From assembly GCA_963791315.1 (NCBI GenBank), contig CAWBRQ010000011.1, positions 62,001-126,000 on the forward strand: a stretch of 64,000 bases of DNA, read 5' to 3'. The number at the start of each line of letters is the position of its first letter. The stretch's first letter is position 1. The translations under genes were made by a program, and so were the position numbers. Source of the stretch: JACCZX01 sp963791315 (lineage in GTDB: Bacteria > Pseudomonadota > Gammaproteobacteria > Burkholderiales > Burkholderiaceae_F). Positions 9,687 through 19,376 of this stretch are shown piece by piece. Below the pieces are notes generated by a model, which saw nothing but the letters and a program-made list of their open reading frames with translations, was not told the origin of the DNA and searched no databases.

Positions 9687-9696
9687 CCGCGGCTAG
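9683..9696. repeat. Perfect 14-base palindrome covering two convergent stop codons
   Basis: CTAGCCGCGGCTAG reads the same on both strands. It contains the TAG of the VWA gene and the TAG of dinB on the other strand. No T-tract follows on either side, so it does not look like a standard terminator; a weak bidirectional hairpin is possible. Confidence 0.4.
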
Positions 9697-10886
9697 CTCG
9701 TCGGCGCCAGGTTGGCCGCGCGCACACCAAGCAGGCGAATCCGCTTCGTCAAGTCCACACGCTTCAGGCATTCACCGGCGGCACGCCGGATCTGATCGGC
9801 GTTGTCGGTCGGTACGGGCAGTGTGTTGTCGCGCGTGACCGTCTTGAAGTTCTCAAAGCGCAGCTTGATGCCGATCGTTCTGCTCGAATAGCGCTTGCGT
9901 TGCAGGTCGTCGCTGAGCTCGACGCATAGCTCCGTGAAAATGCGCGTCAGCTGTGCTCGGTCGCGCACCGCGTGCAAGTCGCGCTCGAACGTCGTTTCGC
10001 GGCTCATTGACTGCGGCTCGGAGAACGTCACGACGGGACGATCATCACGACCGCGGGCGGCATCATGCATCCATGCCGCATTCGCCTTGCCGAAATGTTG
10101 CGCAAGCCACGCTGGGTCGGCTTGCGCGAGCTCGCCGATGCTTGCAATACCGAGCCGCGCGAGTTTCGCCGATGCCTTCGGCCCAACACCGTGCAAACGC
10201 CGCACCGGCATCGGCCACAGTCGCGCCTCGATCTCGGCTTCGGTAACGATCGCCAGGCCATCGGGCTTGTCGAGCTCGGAGGCGATCTTCGCAATCAGCT
10301 TGTTCGGCGCGAGCCCGATCGAACACGATAGTCCGGTCGCATCGCGCACGGCCTGCTTCAATTCGCGCGCCATCTCGCGCGCCGACCACCATATATCCGC
10401 TCCTTGCGGCTCAGCCACTTCGGTGCGGGCGCTGTCGTTGTCCGCCGACACGCGTGCAGCGATTTCATCGGTGAGGTCGATATAGATCTCGTCAATACCG
10501 CGGTCTTCGGTTTGCGGCGTTATCGCTTGCACGGCGGCCTTGAAGAGCCGCGAGTACCTTCGATACTCGTCGAAATCGGTCGGCAACAAGATCGCATCGG
10601 GCACTTTCTTCGCGGCTTTCATCAGGCCCATCGCGGAGTTGACGCCGAACGCGCGGGCCTCGTAGGTCGCCGTCGTGATCACCCCGCGGCCGACGTAGTC
10701 GCGCAGGCGCGCAAACACGCGCCGCGGTTCGCCGGTGGTTGGATCGTTCTCCCAGAATGGCTGCTGCCGCGAGCCGCCTCCGATCACTACTGGCTGACCG
10801 CGTAGCTCCGGATAGCGCAACAACTCGACCGACGCATAGAACGCATCCATGTCGAGGTGGGCGATGACGCGATGATGATGAATCAT
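9693..10886 (-). CDS. dinB: DNA polymerase IV (Y-family translesion polymerase)
   Basis: An error-prone polymerase that extends past damaged template, 397 residues. The N-terminus HLDMDAFYASVE carries the first catalytic Asp; the second acidic site is in GIDEIYIDL; CSIGLAPNKLIAKIAS and the helix-hairpin-helix LHGVGPKASAKLARLG follow, then the little-finger domain. Relative to E. coli DinB the palm has an extra segment after VVIGGG. A longer open frame runs upstream, but ATG at 10884-10886 gives the conserved start. Convergent with the VWA gene, divergent from the MFS gene. No LexA box was identified. Confidence 0.9.
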   Translation of the reverse strand: MIHHHRVIAHLDMDAFYASVELLRYPELRGQPVVIGGGSRQQPFWENDPTTGEPRRVFARLRDYVGRGVITTATYEARAFGVNSAMGLMKAAKKVPDAILLPTDFDEYRRYSRLFKAAVQAITPQTEDRGIDEIYIDLTDEIAARVSADNDSARTEVAEPQGADIWWSAREMARELKQAVRDATGLSCSIGLAPNKLIAKIASELDKPDGLAIVTEAEIEARLWPMPVRRLHGVGPKASAKLARLGIASIGELAQADPAWLAQHFGKANAAWMHDAARGRDDRPVVTFSEPQSMSRETTFERDLHAVRDRAQLTRIFTELCVELSDDLQRKRYSSRTIGIKLRFENFKTVTRDNTLPVPTDNADQIRRAAGECLKRVDLTKRIRLLGVRAANLAPTS

Positions 10887-10942
10887 GAGCAAACTCGTCG
10901 AGCCGCTAAAGTGTATGGGCGCCGGCAAACCGCGGCGAACAT

Positions 10943-12157
10943 ATGAACAACGATAACGATCGCCTGTTGATCTACGGCGCTGCATTGCTGCGCGGCCTCG
11001 CCGCGGGCGCAATCAGCGTGCTGGCAGCGGTATATCTGGCCAAGCGTGGGTTCGACGAAGCGGCGCTGGGCATCGTATTGAGCGCCGGCATGGCAGGTGT
11101 GCTGGCGGGCACGATTTTCGGTACCTACTTTGCGGACAAGATCGGACGGCGCCGAAGCTTGGTGATACTCGCGCTGCTGACCGCCGTCGGCGGCGCGTTG
11201 CTGGTCGCGACCGACGCGCTGTGGGCGGTGGCACTCGCGGCGTTTTTCGGCATGCTGAACACGCAGGGCTCTGATCGCGGTGCGGCGCAAGCACTGGAGC
11301 AGGCGATCCTGCCCGCCACGGCGACGGATGCCGAACGCACGATGGTGTTCGCGCGTTACAACGCGATCGCCGATGTCGGCGGGGCGGCGGGCGCGCTTCT
11401 CGCCGCGTTGCCGGCGTTGCTCCGTGATCGTTTGCAGGTGGCCGAACTGCATGCGTACGACTCGACGGTGCTGGTGTATTCAGCGTTGGCGCTTATCGTG
11501 GCATGGCTCTATTCGCGGTTGTCGTCGCACGTCGAGAGCGTCCCATTGCCTTCGCTGGCCGATCTCGCACACGATGCGCCGCCCAGCATTCGGCGCGAGG
11601 TGCGCAAATTCTCCTGGCTGTCGGCACTCGATGCGGTCGGCGGCGGTTTCATCGGCTCGGCGCTGATCGCTTACTTTTTGTATGCGCGCTTCGGTGTCAA
11701 CGAAGCCGAACTCGCCTTGCTGTTCGTAGCGGCGCGATTAATGACGGTCGTGTCGCATTTCGTCGCCGCGTGGCTTGCGGTTCGGATCGGTCTCATCAAC
11801 ACGATGGTGTTCACGCACATTCCATCGAGTCTGTTGTTGCTAACGCTGCCCATCGCACCGACTTTTGGCGTTGCGGCTGCGCTCTTCATCCTGCGCGAGG
11901 GGTTATCGGATATGGATGTGCCGACGCGGCAGTCGTATCTGATGGCAATCGTGCCGCCGCACGAGCGCGCCTGGGCGGCAGGCATTTCACAACTGGCGCG
12001 GGCGGCCGGGCGCATGGTGGCGCCGATGCTTGCCGGTGCTGCGATGCAGGCGGGAGCACTCTGGTTTCCGCTCGCGGCCGGTGCTTCGATAAAGATCGTC
12101 TACGACCTGCTGCTTTGGCGCGGATTCCGGCGCATCAAGCCGCCGGAAGAGCAATGA
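10943..12157 (+). CDS. MFS transporter
   Basis: A 404-residue inner-membrane carrier with about 12 hydrophobic segments. The loop between helices 2 and 3 reads GTYFADKIGRRRSL, the classic major-facilitator motif (G-x-x-x-D-x-x-G-R-R). The sequence resembles bacterial MFS proteins annotated only as permeases; the substrate cannot be inferred. It is divergent from dinB and its stop is 3 bases from the convergent methyltransferase stop. Confidence 0.82.
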   Translation: MNNDNDRLLIYGAALLRGLAAGAISVLAAVYLAKRGFDEAALGIVLSAGMAGVLAGTIFGTYFADKIGRRRSLVILALLTAVGGALLVATDALWAVALAAFFGMLNTQGSDRGAAQALEQAILPATATDAERTMVFARYNAIADVGGAAGALLAALPALLRDRLQVAELHAYDSTVLVYSALALIVAWLYSRLSSHVESVPLPSLADLAHDAPPSIRREVRKFSWLSALDAVGGGFIGSALIAYFLYARFGVNEAELALLFVAARLMTVVSHFVAAWLAVRIGLINTMVFTHIPSSLLLLTLPIAPTFGVAAALFILREGLSDMDVPTRQSYLMAIVPPHERAWAAGISQLARAAGRMVAPMLAGAAMQAGALWFPLAAGASIKIVYDLLLWRGFRRIKPPEEQ

Positions 12158-12160
12158 ACG

Positions 12161-12829
12161 TCAGCGCTTGCGCGCCAGCGTTAATCCATCGCCGATCGGC
12201 AGCAACGAAATATCGACGCGCGAGTCGTCGTGCAGCTTCACGTTCAACGCCTGCAGCGCTGCGGTGTCGGGGTCTTTCTTCGGATCGACTGGTTCTGCCA
12301 CGCGGCCGCTCCACAGCGTGTTGTCGATCGCGATCAAGCCACCGGCTCGGATCAGTCGCAGGCAGCGCTCGTAATAGCCGTCGTAGTTGGACTTGTCGGC
12401 ATCGATGAACGCGAAGTCGTAGCGGCCTGCTTCACCCGCAGCGAGCCGGGCGTCGAGCGTTGTCAGCGCCGGTTCAAGTACCAGATCGATCTTGTCCGCA
12501 ACGCCGGCCCGTTTCCAGTAAGGCTTGCCCACTTGCGTGTATTCATCGCTGACGTCACACGCGAGCACGTGGCCGTCGTCGGGTAATGCGAGCGCAACGG
12601 CCAACGCGCTGTAGCCGGTGAACACTCCGACTTCGATCGTGCGCCGCGCGCCGATCAGCTTGACCAACAGGGCCAAGAGCTGCCCTTGCTCGGGCGAGAT
12701 CTGCATCCGAGCATGCGGATGGTCGCGCGTTTCCGCGCGCAACTCGGCCAGTGCCGGGTGCTCGCGCAGCGAAGCGTCGAGCACGTAGTCATACAGCCGA
12801 TCGTCGAGATTGAGCGTGCGGCGCGACAT
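12161..12829 (-). CDS. SAM-dependent O-methyltransferase (caffeoyl-CoA type fold)
   Basis: A 222-residue class I methyltransferase. The SAM site IEVGVFTGYSALAVALAL is at about residues 61-78, followed by acidic DVSDEY and the metal-binding FIDADKSNYDGYY region, typical of the cation-dependent catechol/caffeoyl-CoA O-methyltransferase family (Methyltransf_3). Bacterial members act on small aromatic diols; the natural substrate here is unknown. Its ATG overlaps the stop of the HicA-like gene as TGATG, so the two are translationally coupled. Confidence 0.88.
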   Translation of the reverse strand: MSRRTLNLDDRLYDYVLDASLREHPALAELRAETRDHPHARMQISPEQGQLLALLVKLIGARRTIEVGVFTGYSALAVALALPDDGHVLACDVSDEYTQVGKPYWKRAGVADKIDLVLEPALTTLDARLAAGEAGRYDFAFIDADKSNYDGYYERCLRLIRAGGLIAIDNTLWSGRVAEPVDPKKDPDTAALQALNVKLHDDSRVDISLLPIGDGLTLARKR

Positions 12830-13113
12830 CAGTCAGTGCGACCCGCTTCGTATTGCGCCGGGGTCGCGCCGCCACGCGTCAGCAGGTCCCGTAGCGACTG
12901 CACAGAGTGACGGTCCATCGTGTTTCCGCCGTGGTGCGGCCGATGCAAGACGCCCTCAGCTTCGTTCAGCTTGACTCGCATTCGTGCGCCGGCCACCGAC
13001 TCCATCTGTGCACCGAGATGCTTGAGCAGCGACTCGACCTCACGGAACGACAGCTTGGTGTTAACCGGGTCCTGAAATATTTCGCGCAGCAGGTTGACGT
13101 GCTTCTTACTCAT
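12829..13113 (-). CDS. HicA-like (YcfA family) protein without a HicB partner
   Basis: A 94-residue protein that matches the longer HicA variety: KHVNLLREIFQDPV, then FREVESLLKHLGA, a basic strand RMRVKLN and the conserved VLHRPH, where HicA toxins carry their catalytic His. HicA toxins are mRNA interferases normally neutralised by HicB, but no hicB-like frame precedes or follows. ATG at 13111-13113 is chosen since it starts the family alignment; the open frame extends further up. Coupling to an O-methyltransferase instead of an antitoxin suggests a housekeeping or orphan role. Confidence 0.65.
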   Translation of the reverse strand: MSKKHVNLLREIFQDPVNTKLSFREVESLLKHLGAQMESVAGARMRVKLNEAEGVLHRPHHGGNTMDRHSVQSLRDLLTRGGATPAQYEAGRTD

Positions 13114-13194
13114 GGGACTGGATAGATGACATGACGTCGATTCAGGTGCGATCGTACCTGCACCGGGCATGGAGCTTGATGTAGTGCACGGGAA

Positions 13195-14091
13195 ATGACT
13201 TCTGCAATTCGAATCGGTGTATCCGGGTGGCGTTACCCGCCGTGGCGTGGCGCATTTTATCCGGACGGTTTGCGCCAGGCCGACGAGTTGACCTACGCGT
13301 CGCAGAGACTGCCGACGGTGGAGATCAACGGATCGTTCTACTCGCTGCAAGCACCGTCAAGCTACGCGGCGTGGTACGCAGCGACGCCGCCGGGATTTGT
13401 GTTCGGCGTCAAGGGCGGACGCTTTATCACTCACATGAAGCGGTTGCGAGATATCGACAAGCCGCTCGCGAACTTTTTCGCTTCAGGAATTTTCAGATTG
13501 AAGGAGAAACTCGGGCCGCTGCTGTGGCAATTTCCACCGAACATGAAGTACGAGCCGCAGCTGTTTGCCGATTTCATCGGCAAGCTGCCTCAGGATACGA
13601 GTGCTGCGCTACGGCTGGCGCGACGACGAGACGCACGCATGACGGGGCGCGCGGCGCTGAGTATCGATGCGGTGCGACCGATGCGGCACGCGATTGAGAT
13701 TCGCAACGAGACCTTCCTCGATCCCGGCTTTATTACGCTGCTGCGGCGACACAACGTAGCGCTTGTAGTTGCCGATACCGGCCAGCGATGGCCGCAGCCG
13801 CACGACATCACAGCGGACTTCCTTTATCTGCGATTGCATGGCGCGACCGAGTTGTATCGAAGTCGGTACAGCGAGGCGGAGTTGCGCTGCTGGGCCGATC
13901 GATTGCGTGCCTGGTAGGCCGGCGATCAGCCGACTGATGGCAAGCTTGTGATGCCGAACGCAAAGATTTCGTGTACGCCGCGCGACGTTTTTTGTTATTT
14001 CGATAACACCGATAAGCTGCACGCGCCGGCGAACGCGCGTCGACTAATGCAGATGCTCGACGTCAGGTGGGCACCTGCTATTCCTGATTGA
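13195..14091 (+). pseudogene. DUF72 (YecE-like) protein interrupted by an in-frame TAG
   Basis: DUF72 proteins are TIM-barrel-like proteins of unknown activity. The body is clear: IRIGVSGWRYPPWRGAFYP, YASQRLPTVEINGSFY, LLWQFPPN and HAIEIRNETF. Codon 241 is TAG (13915-13917). The same frame then continues GDQPTDGKL and the family C-terminus RRDVF-like PRDVFCYFDNTDKLHAP, ending at TGA 14089-14091, for a total of 298 codons. No base is gained or lost, unlike other broken genes here. TAG ends many other genes in the window, so recoding is unlikely; a nonsense mutation or a single miscalled base is more probable. Confidence 0.8.
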
Positions 14092-14123
14092 GGGAGCGGG
14101 CGCGCACGCTGGCGCACTAAGCG

Positions 14124-14783
14124 CTACCGCTGCTGATACGGCGGCGGCGGTGCGTTTGGAGGCGGTACCGCGAAGTTGGGCGGCGGGGTATTCGGCGGCG
14201 GGATCGCTGCGTTCGGTGGTGGAGCGTTCGGTGGCGGGATCGCTGCGTTCGGTGGGGGAGCATTCGGTGGCGGAATTGCGGCATTCCGCGGTGGAGCGCC
14301 GACGTAAGGAGCTGGCGCCGGATAGGCACTGACCTGACGCATCGGGCGCGCGTAGCTCGCGGGCATCGGTACCTTGTGCCCAAGTGAATACATGCACTGG
14401 TAGTAATTGCTGTCGAGCCGCTGCTGGGAGGTGTAGGACGCGGCTTGCGCATTGCCGGCACCGACCGCGCCACCGGTGAACAACCCAAGTCCCGCTCCGA
14501 CCCGGGCTCCCTCGCCGCCGCCGAGTATTCCACCGACTGCTGCACCGAGGATCGTTCCCACAACGGCACTTCCTACGGCCGCGTCGGCCGCTGCTTCATT
14601 TGGCGTGATTCCGGTCGCCTGGATCGCATGCTGGCGGCACGACGCATCGTCGAATTGAAACTGGTCGACGCTTTTACGACTCCCGGGCATCGCGCTGTAA
14701 GTCGGGCCGGTTGGTACCGTGACACAACCCGTCAGAGCCGCCACGGCCCCGATCAGAATCAGTCTGGATGAAGTAATGCTCAT
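14124..14783 (-). CDS. Glycine-zipper lipoprotein with Pro/Asn-rich repeat tail
   Basis: A 219-residue envelope protein. A signal peptide with lipobox LTGC (cleavage before Cys near residue 19) is followed by a cysteine-containing region, a glycine-zipper segment of about 40 residues (alternating G, A, V; GAAVGGILGGGEGA), which tends to insert into membranes, then YQCMYSLGHKVPMP and a tail of repeats. The tail holds three clear 36-base units (14191-14298), plus a diverged fourth at 14155-14190, each coding a 12-residue Pro/Asn/Ala unit. The start overlaps the stop of the next gene upstream as ATGA, so both are coexpressed. The function is unknown; an outer-membrane or periplasmic structural role is likely. 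Confidence 0.8.
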   Translation of the reverse strand: MSITSSRLILIGAVAALTGCVTVPTGPTYSAMPGSRKSVDQFQFDDASCRQHAIQATGITPNEAAADAAVGSAVVGTILGAAVGGILGGGEGARVGAGLGLFTGGAVGAGNAQAASYTSQQRLDSNYYQCMYSLGHKVPMPASYARPMRQVSAYPAPAPYVGAPPRNAAIPPPNAPPPNAAIPPPNAPPPNAAIPPPNTPPPNFAVPPPNAPPPPYQQR

Positions 14784-15238
14784 CGGGCGCCTTGCGGTTG
14801 AGGAGCAACGCGTTGCCAACCCTCGGAGCACGTGCTCACGTAAGGGTAATAGCCTTGAGAACTGGCGCACCAGTACCACCATTGCTGCGCGTTCGGATTC
14901 GGATTCGATGCTGGCGGGGGTACCGGCGTTGCTGAAGACTGTTCGCCTTCGACCCAAACGCGCGCTTCGGGGGCATACGCGACTGCCGGCCCATACGAGT
15001 ACCCGGGCCAATAGCCAGCACCCCAGTAGCCAGGACCCCAGTAGCCAGGACCCCAATAGCCGGGTCCCCAAAAGGGTCCGCCCCAGAAGCCGAATGAAAA
15101 ATGGCCGCCATTGTGATAGTGACCACCATGGCCATAGCCATAACCATAACGGCCACCGCCTGCGGATGCGGATTGGGAGACAGCCATCAAGCCAAGTGCG
15201 ACTGCGGCGGCAGCTATGAGCGTCCTAAGCGGTGTCAT
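14780..15238 (-). CDS. Secreted Gly/Tyr/Trp-rich protein
   Basis: A 152-residue exported protein with a cleavable signal peptide (ending near SQSASA). The mature chain starts with Gly/Tyr/His-rich sequence, then four short units of the GPGYW type coded by 15-base repeats at about 15012-15071, a proline-rich linker and a WYWCASSQGYYPYVSTCSEGW tail with two Cys, a pattern seen in many small betaproteobacterial envelope proteins. ATG 15236-15238 is preferred over the TTG four codons upstream. It is cotranslated with the glycine-zipper lipoprotein. No function is known to me. Confidence 0.75.
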   Translation of the reverse strand: MTPLRTLIAAAAVALGLMAVSQSASAGGGRYGYGYGHGGHYHNGGHFSFGFWGGPFWGPGYWGPGYWGPGYWGAGYWPGYSYGPAVAYAPEARVWVEGEQSSATPVPPPASNPNPNAQQWWYWCASSQGYYPYVSTCSEGWQRVAPQPQGAR

Positions 15239-15483
15239 TTGTTTCCCCAAGCGTGCATCTGTCAGCTATGACTCAACGGCTGAATGCTAGTTCGCGCCGA
15301 CCGAAAAAGCCGTAGCAAAATGTAACGAATACGCTGGGGTGAACCCTCTAATAGGCCGGGTTGGTGGCTGCTTTCGCCTCGATCCGAGCTTTTGAGGTTT
15401 GCAGCTCCACCATGTTGCTGCGGCTACGGCTTTCCCAGCGCATCGATGCCCGGTCGCGCGCAGCCAAAACGCCTGTAGCGTGG

Positions 15484-15804
15484 CTAATGCTTCCAGGGAA
15501 TGTAGTCGCGCAAATCGCTCGGAAGGTAGTCGCGTAAATTGCTCAGAACGTTGCGACGGTCCCGCAGCACATAAACGGCGATCAACGCCACAACGGCTGC
15601 GCTTCCGAGTGCGATCAATGACGGTCTCGCTTGGCGCAAACGACGCTTCCAGATTTCGCGTGAGCGATTCTGTTCGAGAAGCACCGGCTCCAGGCTTGCC
15701 TCGTACGCCGGCGAAATCGGATCACTGGCCGGAAAACTTTCCGCGATTGCCTGATCGAGCAGTCGTTCGTGGTGTTCCGGGTTCTTGGTGGTGGTGATTG
15801 CCAT
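15484..15804 (-). CDS. Small single-pass membrane protein
   Basis: A 106-residue protein of unknown function. The N-terminal segment has ESFPASDP, a short motif that recurs in many small proteobacterial proteins, followed by a basic stretch and one membrane helix near residues 65-82, then a charged tail with two similar LRDYLP/LRDYIP repeats. It stands alone, divergent from the MaoC gene; the 245 bases downstream of it (15239-15483) carry no gene I can support. Confidence 0.6.
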   Translation of the reverse strand: MAITTTKNPEHHERLLDQAIAESFPASDPISPAYEASLEPVLLEQNRSREIWKRRLRQARPSLIALGSAAVVALIAVYVLRDRRNVLSNLRDYLPSDLRDYIPWKH

Positions 15805-15941
15805 GGGATTCTCCCGTTGAAATTTTGGCGCGTTTCCTGATCTCTGAGGCGGCGCGAGTATTCAGTAAAAGCAAGCTCTGTGCCGTCAGCGGCTCACCAA
15901 GGCAGCGCGATGTGACGCTCTTGGTCGGCTATCCTAAGCCG

Positions 15942-16463
15942 ATGGTCCGAACGACCCTGAGCGATCTAATCTCCCAAGTTGGCTCGGAGATTGGAGTCAG
16001 TGAGTGGTTTGAGATGACGCAGGGCGTCATCGACGGCTTTGCCCGTGCCACGGGGGATATGCAATGGATTCACGTCGACACTGAGCGTGCAGCGCGCGAG
16101 TCGCCATTTAAGTCGCACGACCGAACAGGCTGCACCGTAGCGCATGGATTTCTGACGTTATCGCTGCTGTCGCAGTGGATGGACAGCACGGTCGTAATTA
16201 CCGATCGAGGCGCCGGCATCAATGCAGGCTTCAACAAAGTTCGATTTACTGGCCCCGTTCTGGTAGGAAGCCGGATCCGCGCCCGCTTCGTGCTTGCATC
16301 AAGCGAGCCGATTTCTGGCGGCGCAAAGCTGGTATGGAAAGTCCGCGTTGAGCGCGAAGGTCAAACTGGGCCAGTGCTGACTGCCGAGTGGCTGACTCGT
16401 GTCGTAGCGGTGTCCGATGCCGATCAGCGCGCTTCGCGCTCACCCAGCGTGTCCTCGACGTAA
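15942..16463 (+). CDS. MaoC-family (NodN-like) dehydratase
   Basis: A 173-residue single hot-dog-fold protein. The hydratase motif is visible as the aspartate in ATGDMQWIHVD and the His in VAHGFLTLSLL. These enzymes hydrate enoyl-thioesters, and the NodN branch has no fixed substrate. The ATG at 15942 aligns with family starts; the frame is open from 15798 but upstream sequence lacks similarity. It converges with the ABC-F gene. Confidence 0.82.
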   Translation: MVRTTLSDLISQVGSEIGVSEWFEMTQGVIDGFARATGDMQWIHVDTERAARESPFKSHDRTGCTVAHGFLTLSLLSQWMDSTVVITDRGAGINAGFNKVRFTGPVLVGSRIRARFVLASSEPISGGAKLVWKVRVEREGQTGPVLTAEWLTRVVAVSDADQRASRSPSVSST

Positions 16464-16498
16464 ACGACTGAGGCGTGGGCTGTACTCATCGTGGCTGA

Positions 16499-18327
16499 CT
16501 ATAGGAGATCGACCCGCGAGCGCGCTTCGAGCGCTGACCATTGCTCGAACTTGACTGCGATCTGGTGCTCGATCTCTTCGATCCGAAGCCGGTCCGATTT
16601 GGCCTGACCCGCATGTTCGCGGTGATAGTCAGTGCGACTCATGCGCTCGCTGATCGTTCGCTGCTCATTTTCAAGGGCTTCAATGGTTGCGGGCAATGTG
16701 CTGAGCTCGCGCTGCTCCTTGTACGACAGCTTGACGCGCGGCGCGCGAGTTGCCGCGGCTTTAGCGGGAACGTCCGTCTTACTCGAAGCGTCCGCGCGAT
16801 CGCGAACAGGCCGCTGCAGCAGCCAGTCCGAATACCCGCCCACGTACTCGCGCCACACGCCGTTGCCCTCGGCGACCAGCGTCTGGGTGACGACGTTATC
16901 GAGAAAGGCGCGGTCGTGACTGACCAGCAGCAACGTGCCGTCGTATTGCTGCAGCGTCGCTTCGAGCAGCTCGAGCGACTCGATATCGAGATCATTGGTC
17001 GGCTCGTCGAGCACCAGCAGGTTCGCTGGCTGCGCGAACAAGCGGGCGAGCAGCAATCGGTTGCGTTCTCCGCCGGACAAGGTCTTGATCGGCGCTTCGG
17101 CGCGTTGTGGCGGGAATAAGAAGTCGCCGAGGTAGGTCATCACATGCTTGCGCTCGGCACCGATTTCGATCCAGTCGGACCCCGGGCTGATCGTTTCGAT
17201 CAACGTCTTGTCGGGGTCAAGCGCGGCGCGCATCTGATCAAAGTAGGCCGCGCTCACTTTGGTGCCGATTCGTACCGTGCCGCTATCAGGTGGCAGCGTG
17301 CCCAGCATCAATCGCAAAAGTGTCGTTTTGCCCGCACCGTTAGGTCCGATCAGCCCGATGCGGTCACCGCGCAGGATCCGCATTGAAAATTTGTCCGCGA
17401 TAAGCGTTGCGCCGAACTGCTTGGTGACATCGGTCAGCTCTGTGACCAACTTGCCCGAGCGCTCGCCGGCATCGACGGCGAGTTTCACGCGGCCGATGTT
17501 TTCGCGGCGTGCCGCGCGCGCACGCCGTAACTGTTCAAGCCGCTCGACTCGCCCCGCGTTGCGCGTGCGTCTTGCTTCGATGCCACGTCGAATCCATGCC
17601 TCTTCCTGCTGCCAGAACTTGTCGAACTTGCGGGCTGCGGTCTGCTCGGCCGCCAGCTCGACTGCGCGCCTGGCTTCCCACGCACTGTAGTTGCCCGGGT
17701 ACGAGCGCAATAAGCCCACGGTCGAGTTCGACGATGCGTGTGGTCGACTCGATCGAGGAACGCACGGTCGTGCGTAATGACGATCATCGTCTGCTTTGCC
17801 AACAACTCCTCGAGCAGCGTGATGCCGTCAATATCCAAATGATTGGTCGGCTCGTCGAGCAACATTAAGTCTGGCGCAAGTGCAAACGCCAAGGCCAGAG
17901 CGCCGCGCTTGCGCTCACCTCCGGACAGCCCAGCGGGATCGGCGGCCTCATCGAGCCCGAGCCGATGCATGTATTCGATCAGTCGGGCTTCAATGCGCCA
18001 GCGCTCGCGATCGTCGTGCGCCGCTGTGTGGGTGTCAGCATGCGCATCCAACGCGCCGCGCAGCGCGAGGCTCGCGCGCAGCGTCGGCGCGCTGGGCAAC
18101 GCAGGCTCCTGTTCGACTATCGCGATCGACAGCCCGTCCCTTTTCTTGATCTCGCCGTCGTCGAGTTCGAGCCGTCCTGCGATGGCATTCAACAAAGAGC
18201 TCTTGCCGGTGCCGTTACGTCCGATCAATCCAATACGATCGCCGACGTTTACCGTCAGCGATGCGCGGTCGAGCAACGGATGCAGGCCGAACGCGAGTTC
18301 GGCATCGAGAATCGTCAGTAGGGACAT
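16499..18327 (-). CDS. uup: ABC-F ATPase, Uup-like, split by two frame changes
   Basis: A soluble protein of about 608 residues with two ABC domains, no membrane part, and a C-terminal coiled coil, the layout of Uup/ABC-F ribosome-associated or DNA-binding ATPases. First domain: Walker A GRNGTGKS, signature LSGGERKR, Walker B LMLLDEPTNHLD. Second: GPNGAGKT, LSGGERNR, LLVLDEPTNDLD. Two extra bases near 17747 and 17717, about 30 bases apart, shift the frame twice around the end of the first domain (DRAFLDRV... to SYPGNYSAW). All catalytic motifs survive once the frame is restored. The assignment to Uup rather than another ABC-F rests on the C-terminal extension. Confidence 0.85.
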
Positions 18328-18337
18328 CGGTGCTCTG

Positions 18338-19262
18338 TCAATGCACGGCGGAGGGCCGCGCCGAGCTGATCAGGAGAATGCCCGCGCCTGCACACAAGAG
18401 CGCCGCTGCTTGCAGCCAGCTGAACGCTTCGCCGAGGAAGAAAATGCCCACCAGTGTGGCGGCGATCGGCAGCGCCACTGTGAAGACGCCGGCGTGACTC
18501 GCAGCGACGTTCTTAAGGCCAGCCACCCACATCCACACGGCAAACAAGCTCGCCGCTAGCGAATAAAAGATGAGCAGCAGCCATAGGCCGGCGGTCAATG
18601 ACCCGACATCAAACGAAGCGAGCTGCCACAGGCCCAGCGGAGCGATCAATAGCAACCCCAACAAGTTGATGAGCGCCGAAACGCGCAGCGGTGAACGGGT
18701 TGCCGACAGCCGCTTCGAGATGATCACGTAGATTGCTTCACACACCACGGCTCCGAACAGCAGCAGGTTGCCAAGCAGCATGCGTCAGCGCCGAGCCAGG
18801 CTCAGCCGGCGTCTCGGAGCCTCTGGCCAGCTGCAATAACACGATGCCGGTCACGGCCAGCGCGATCGCGATCCACACCCGCGGCGTCAGCGTTTCACGC
18901 AGGAACCAGCGCGACAACAACGCCACGACTGCCGGTAGGGTAGCGAGAGTGACGCCGGCTGCAGTGGCAGTGGTCAGCGCGATGCCGCTCAGCATGCAGA
19001 TCGAGAAGAGGAAGTTTCCGAAAAAGGAAAGCAAGAAGAACAGCCGCCGCTCAGTGCGCGTCAGCGGCGCTTCTCCCTCTGACCGAAACGTCCAGGGCAG
19101 CATTGCGACGGAGGCGATGGCAAAGCGCAGGAACGCAAGTGCAAACACCGGAACGACGGCGACCAGCGGCTTGGACAACGCAACGTACGTGCCGACCAGT
19201 GCCATCGACGCCGTCAACAGCAGGTACGAGAACAACTTTGAAGATGGTGCAGGGGTGTTCAT
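18338..19262 (-). CDS. EamA/DMT-family transporter, one frame change
   Basis: A ten-helix drug/metabolite transporter of about 307 residues with two EamA repeats. The first half ends near LQLARGSETPAE; the second starts GNLLLFGAVVCEAIYVIISKRL. One extra base near 18780 separates the halves. Substrates of this family range from amino acids to metabolites; none can be chosen. It runs in the same direction as the ABC-F gene, with a 10-base gap. Confidence 0.82.
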
Positions 19263-19376
19263 CAGGGCGGCGACAATACCCGACGCCCGCAGTGGCCGAA
19301 TATGTATATGCCGACGGACTTCTTACTGCCGCCACAGCGTGTTTATGATGATTGCCCGTCTTTTCGTAGATGACCC

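Noticed and set aside
14155..14298. Four regular units of 36 bases that could suggest a CRISPR array
   Set aside because: The units are contiguous without spacers and code for Pro/Asn repeats in frame.
15349..15442. A 31-codon minus-strand frame (MRWESRSRS start) in the gap after the small membrane protein gene
   Set aside because: No ribosome site, no homology I recognise and no conserved context; treated as noncoding.
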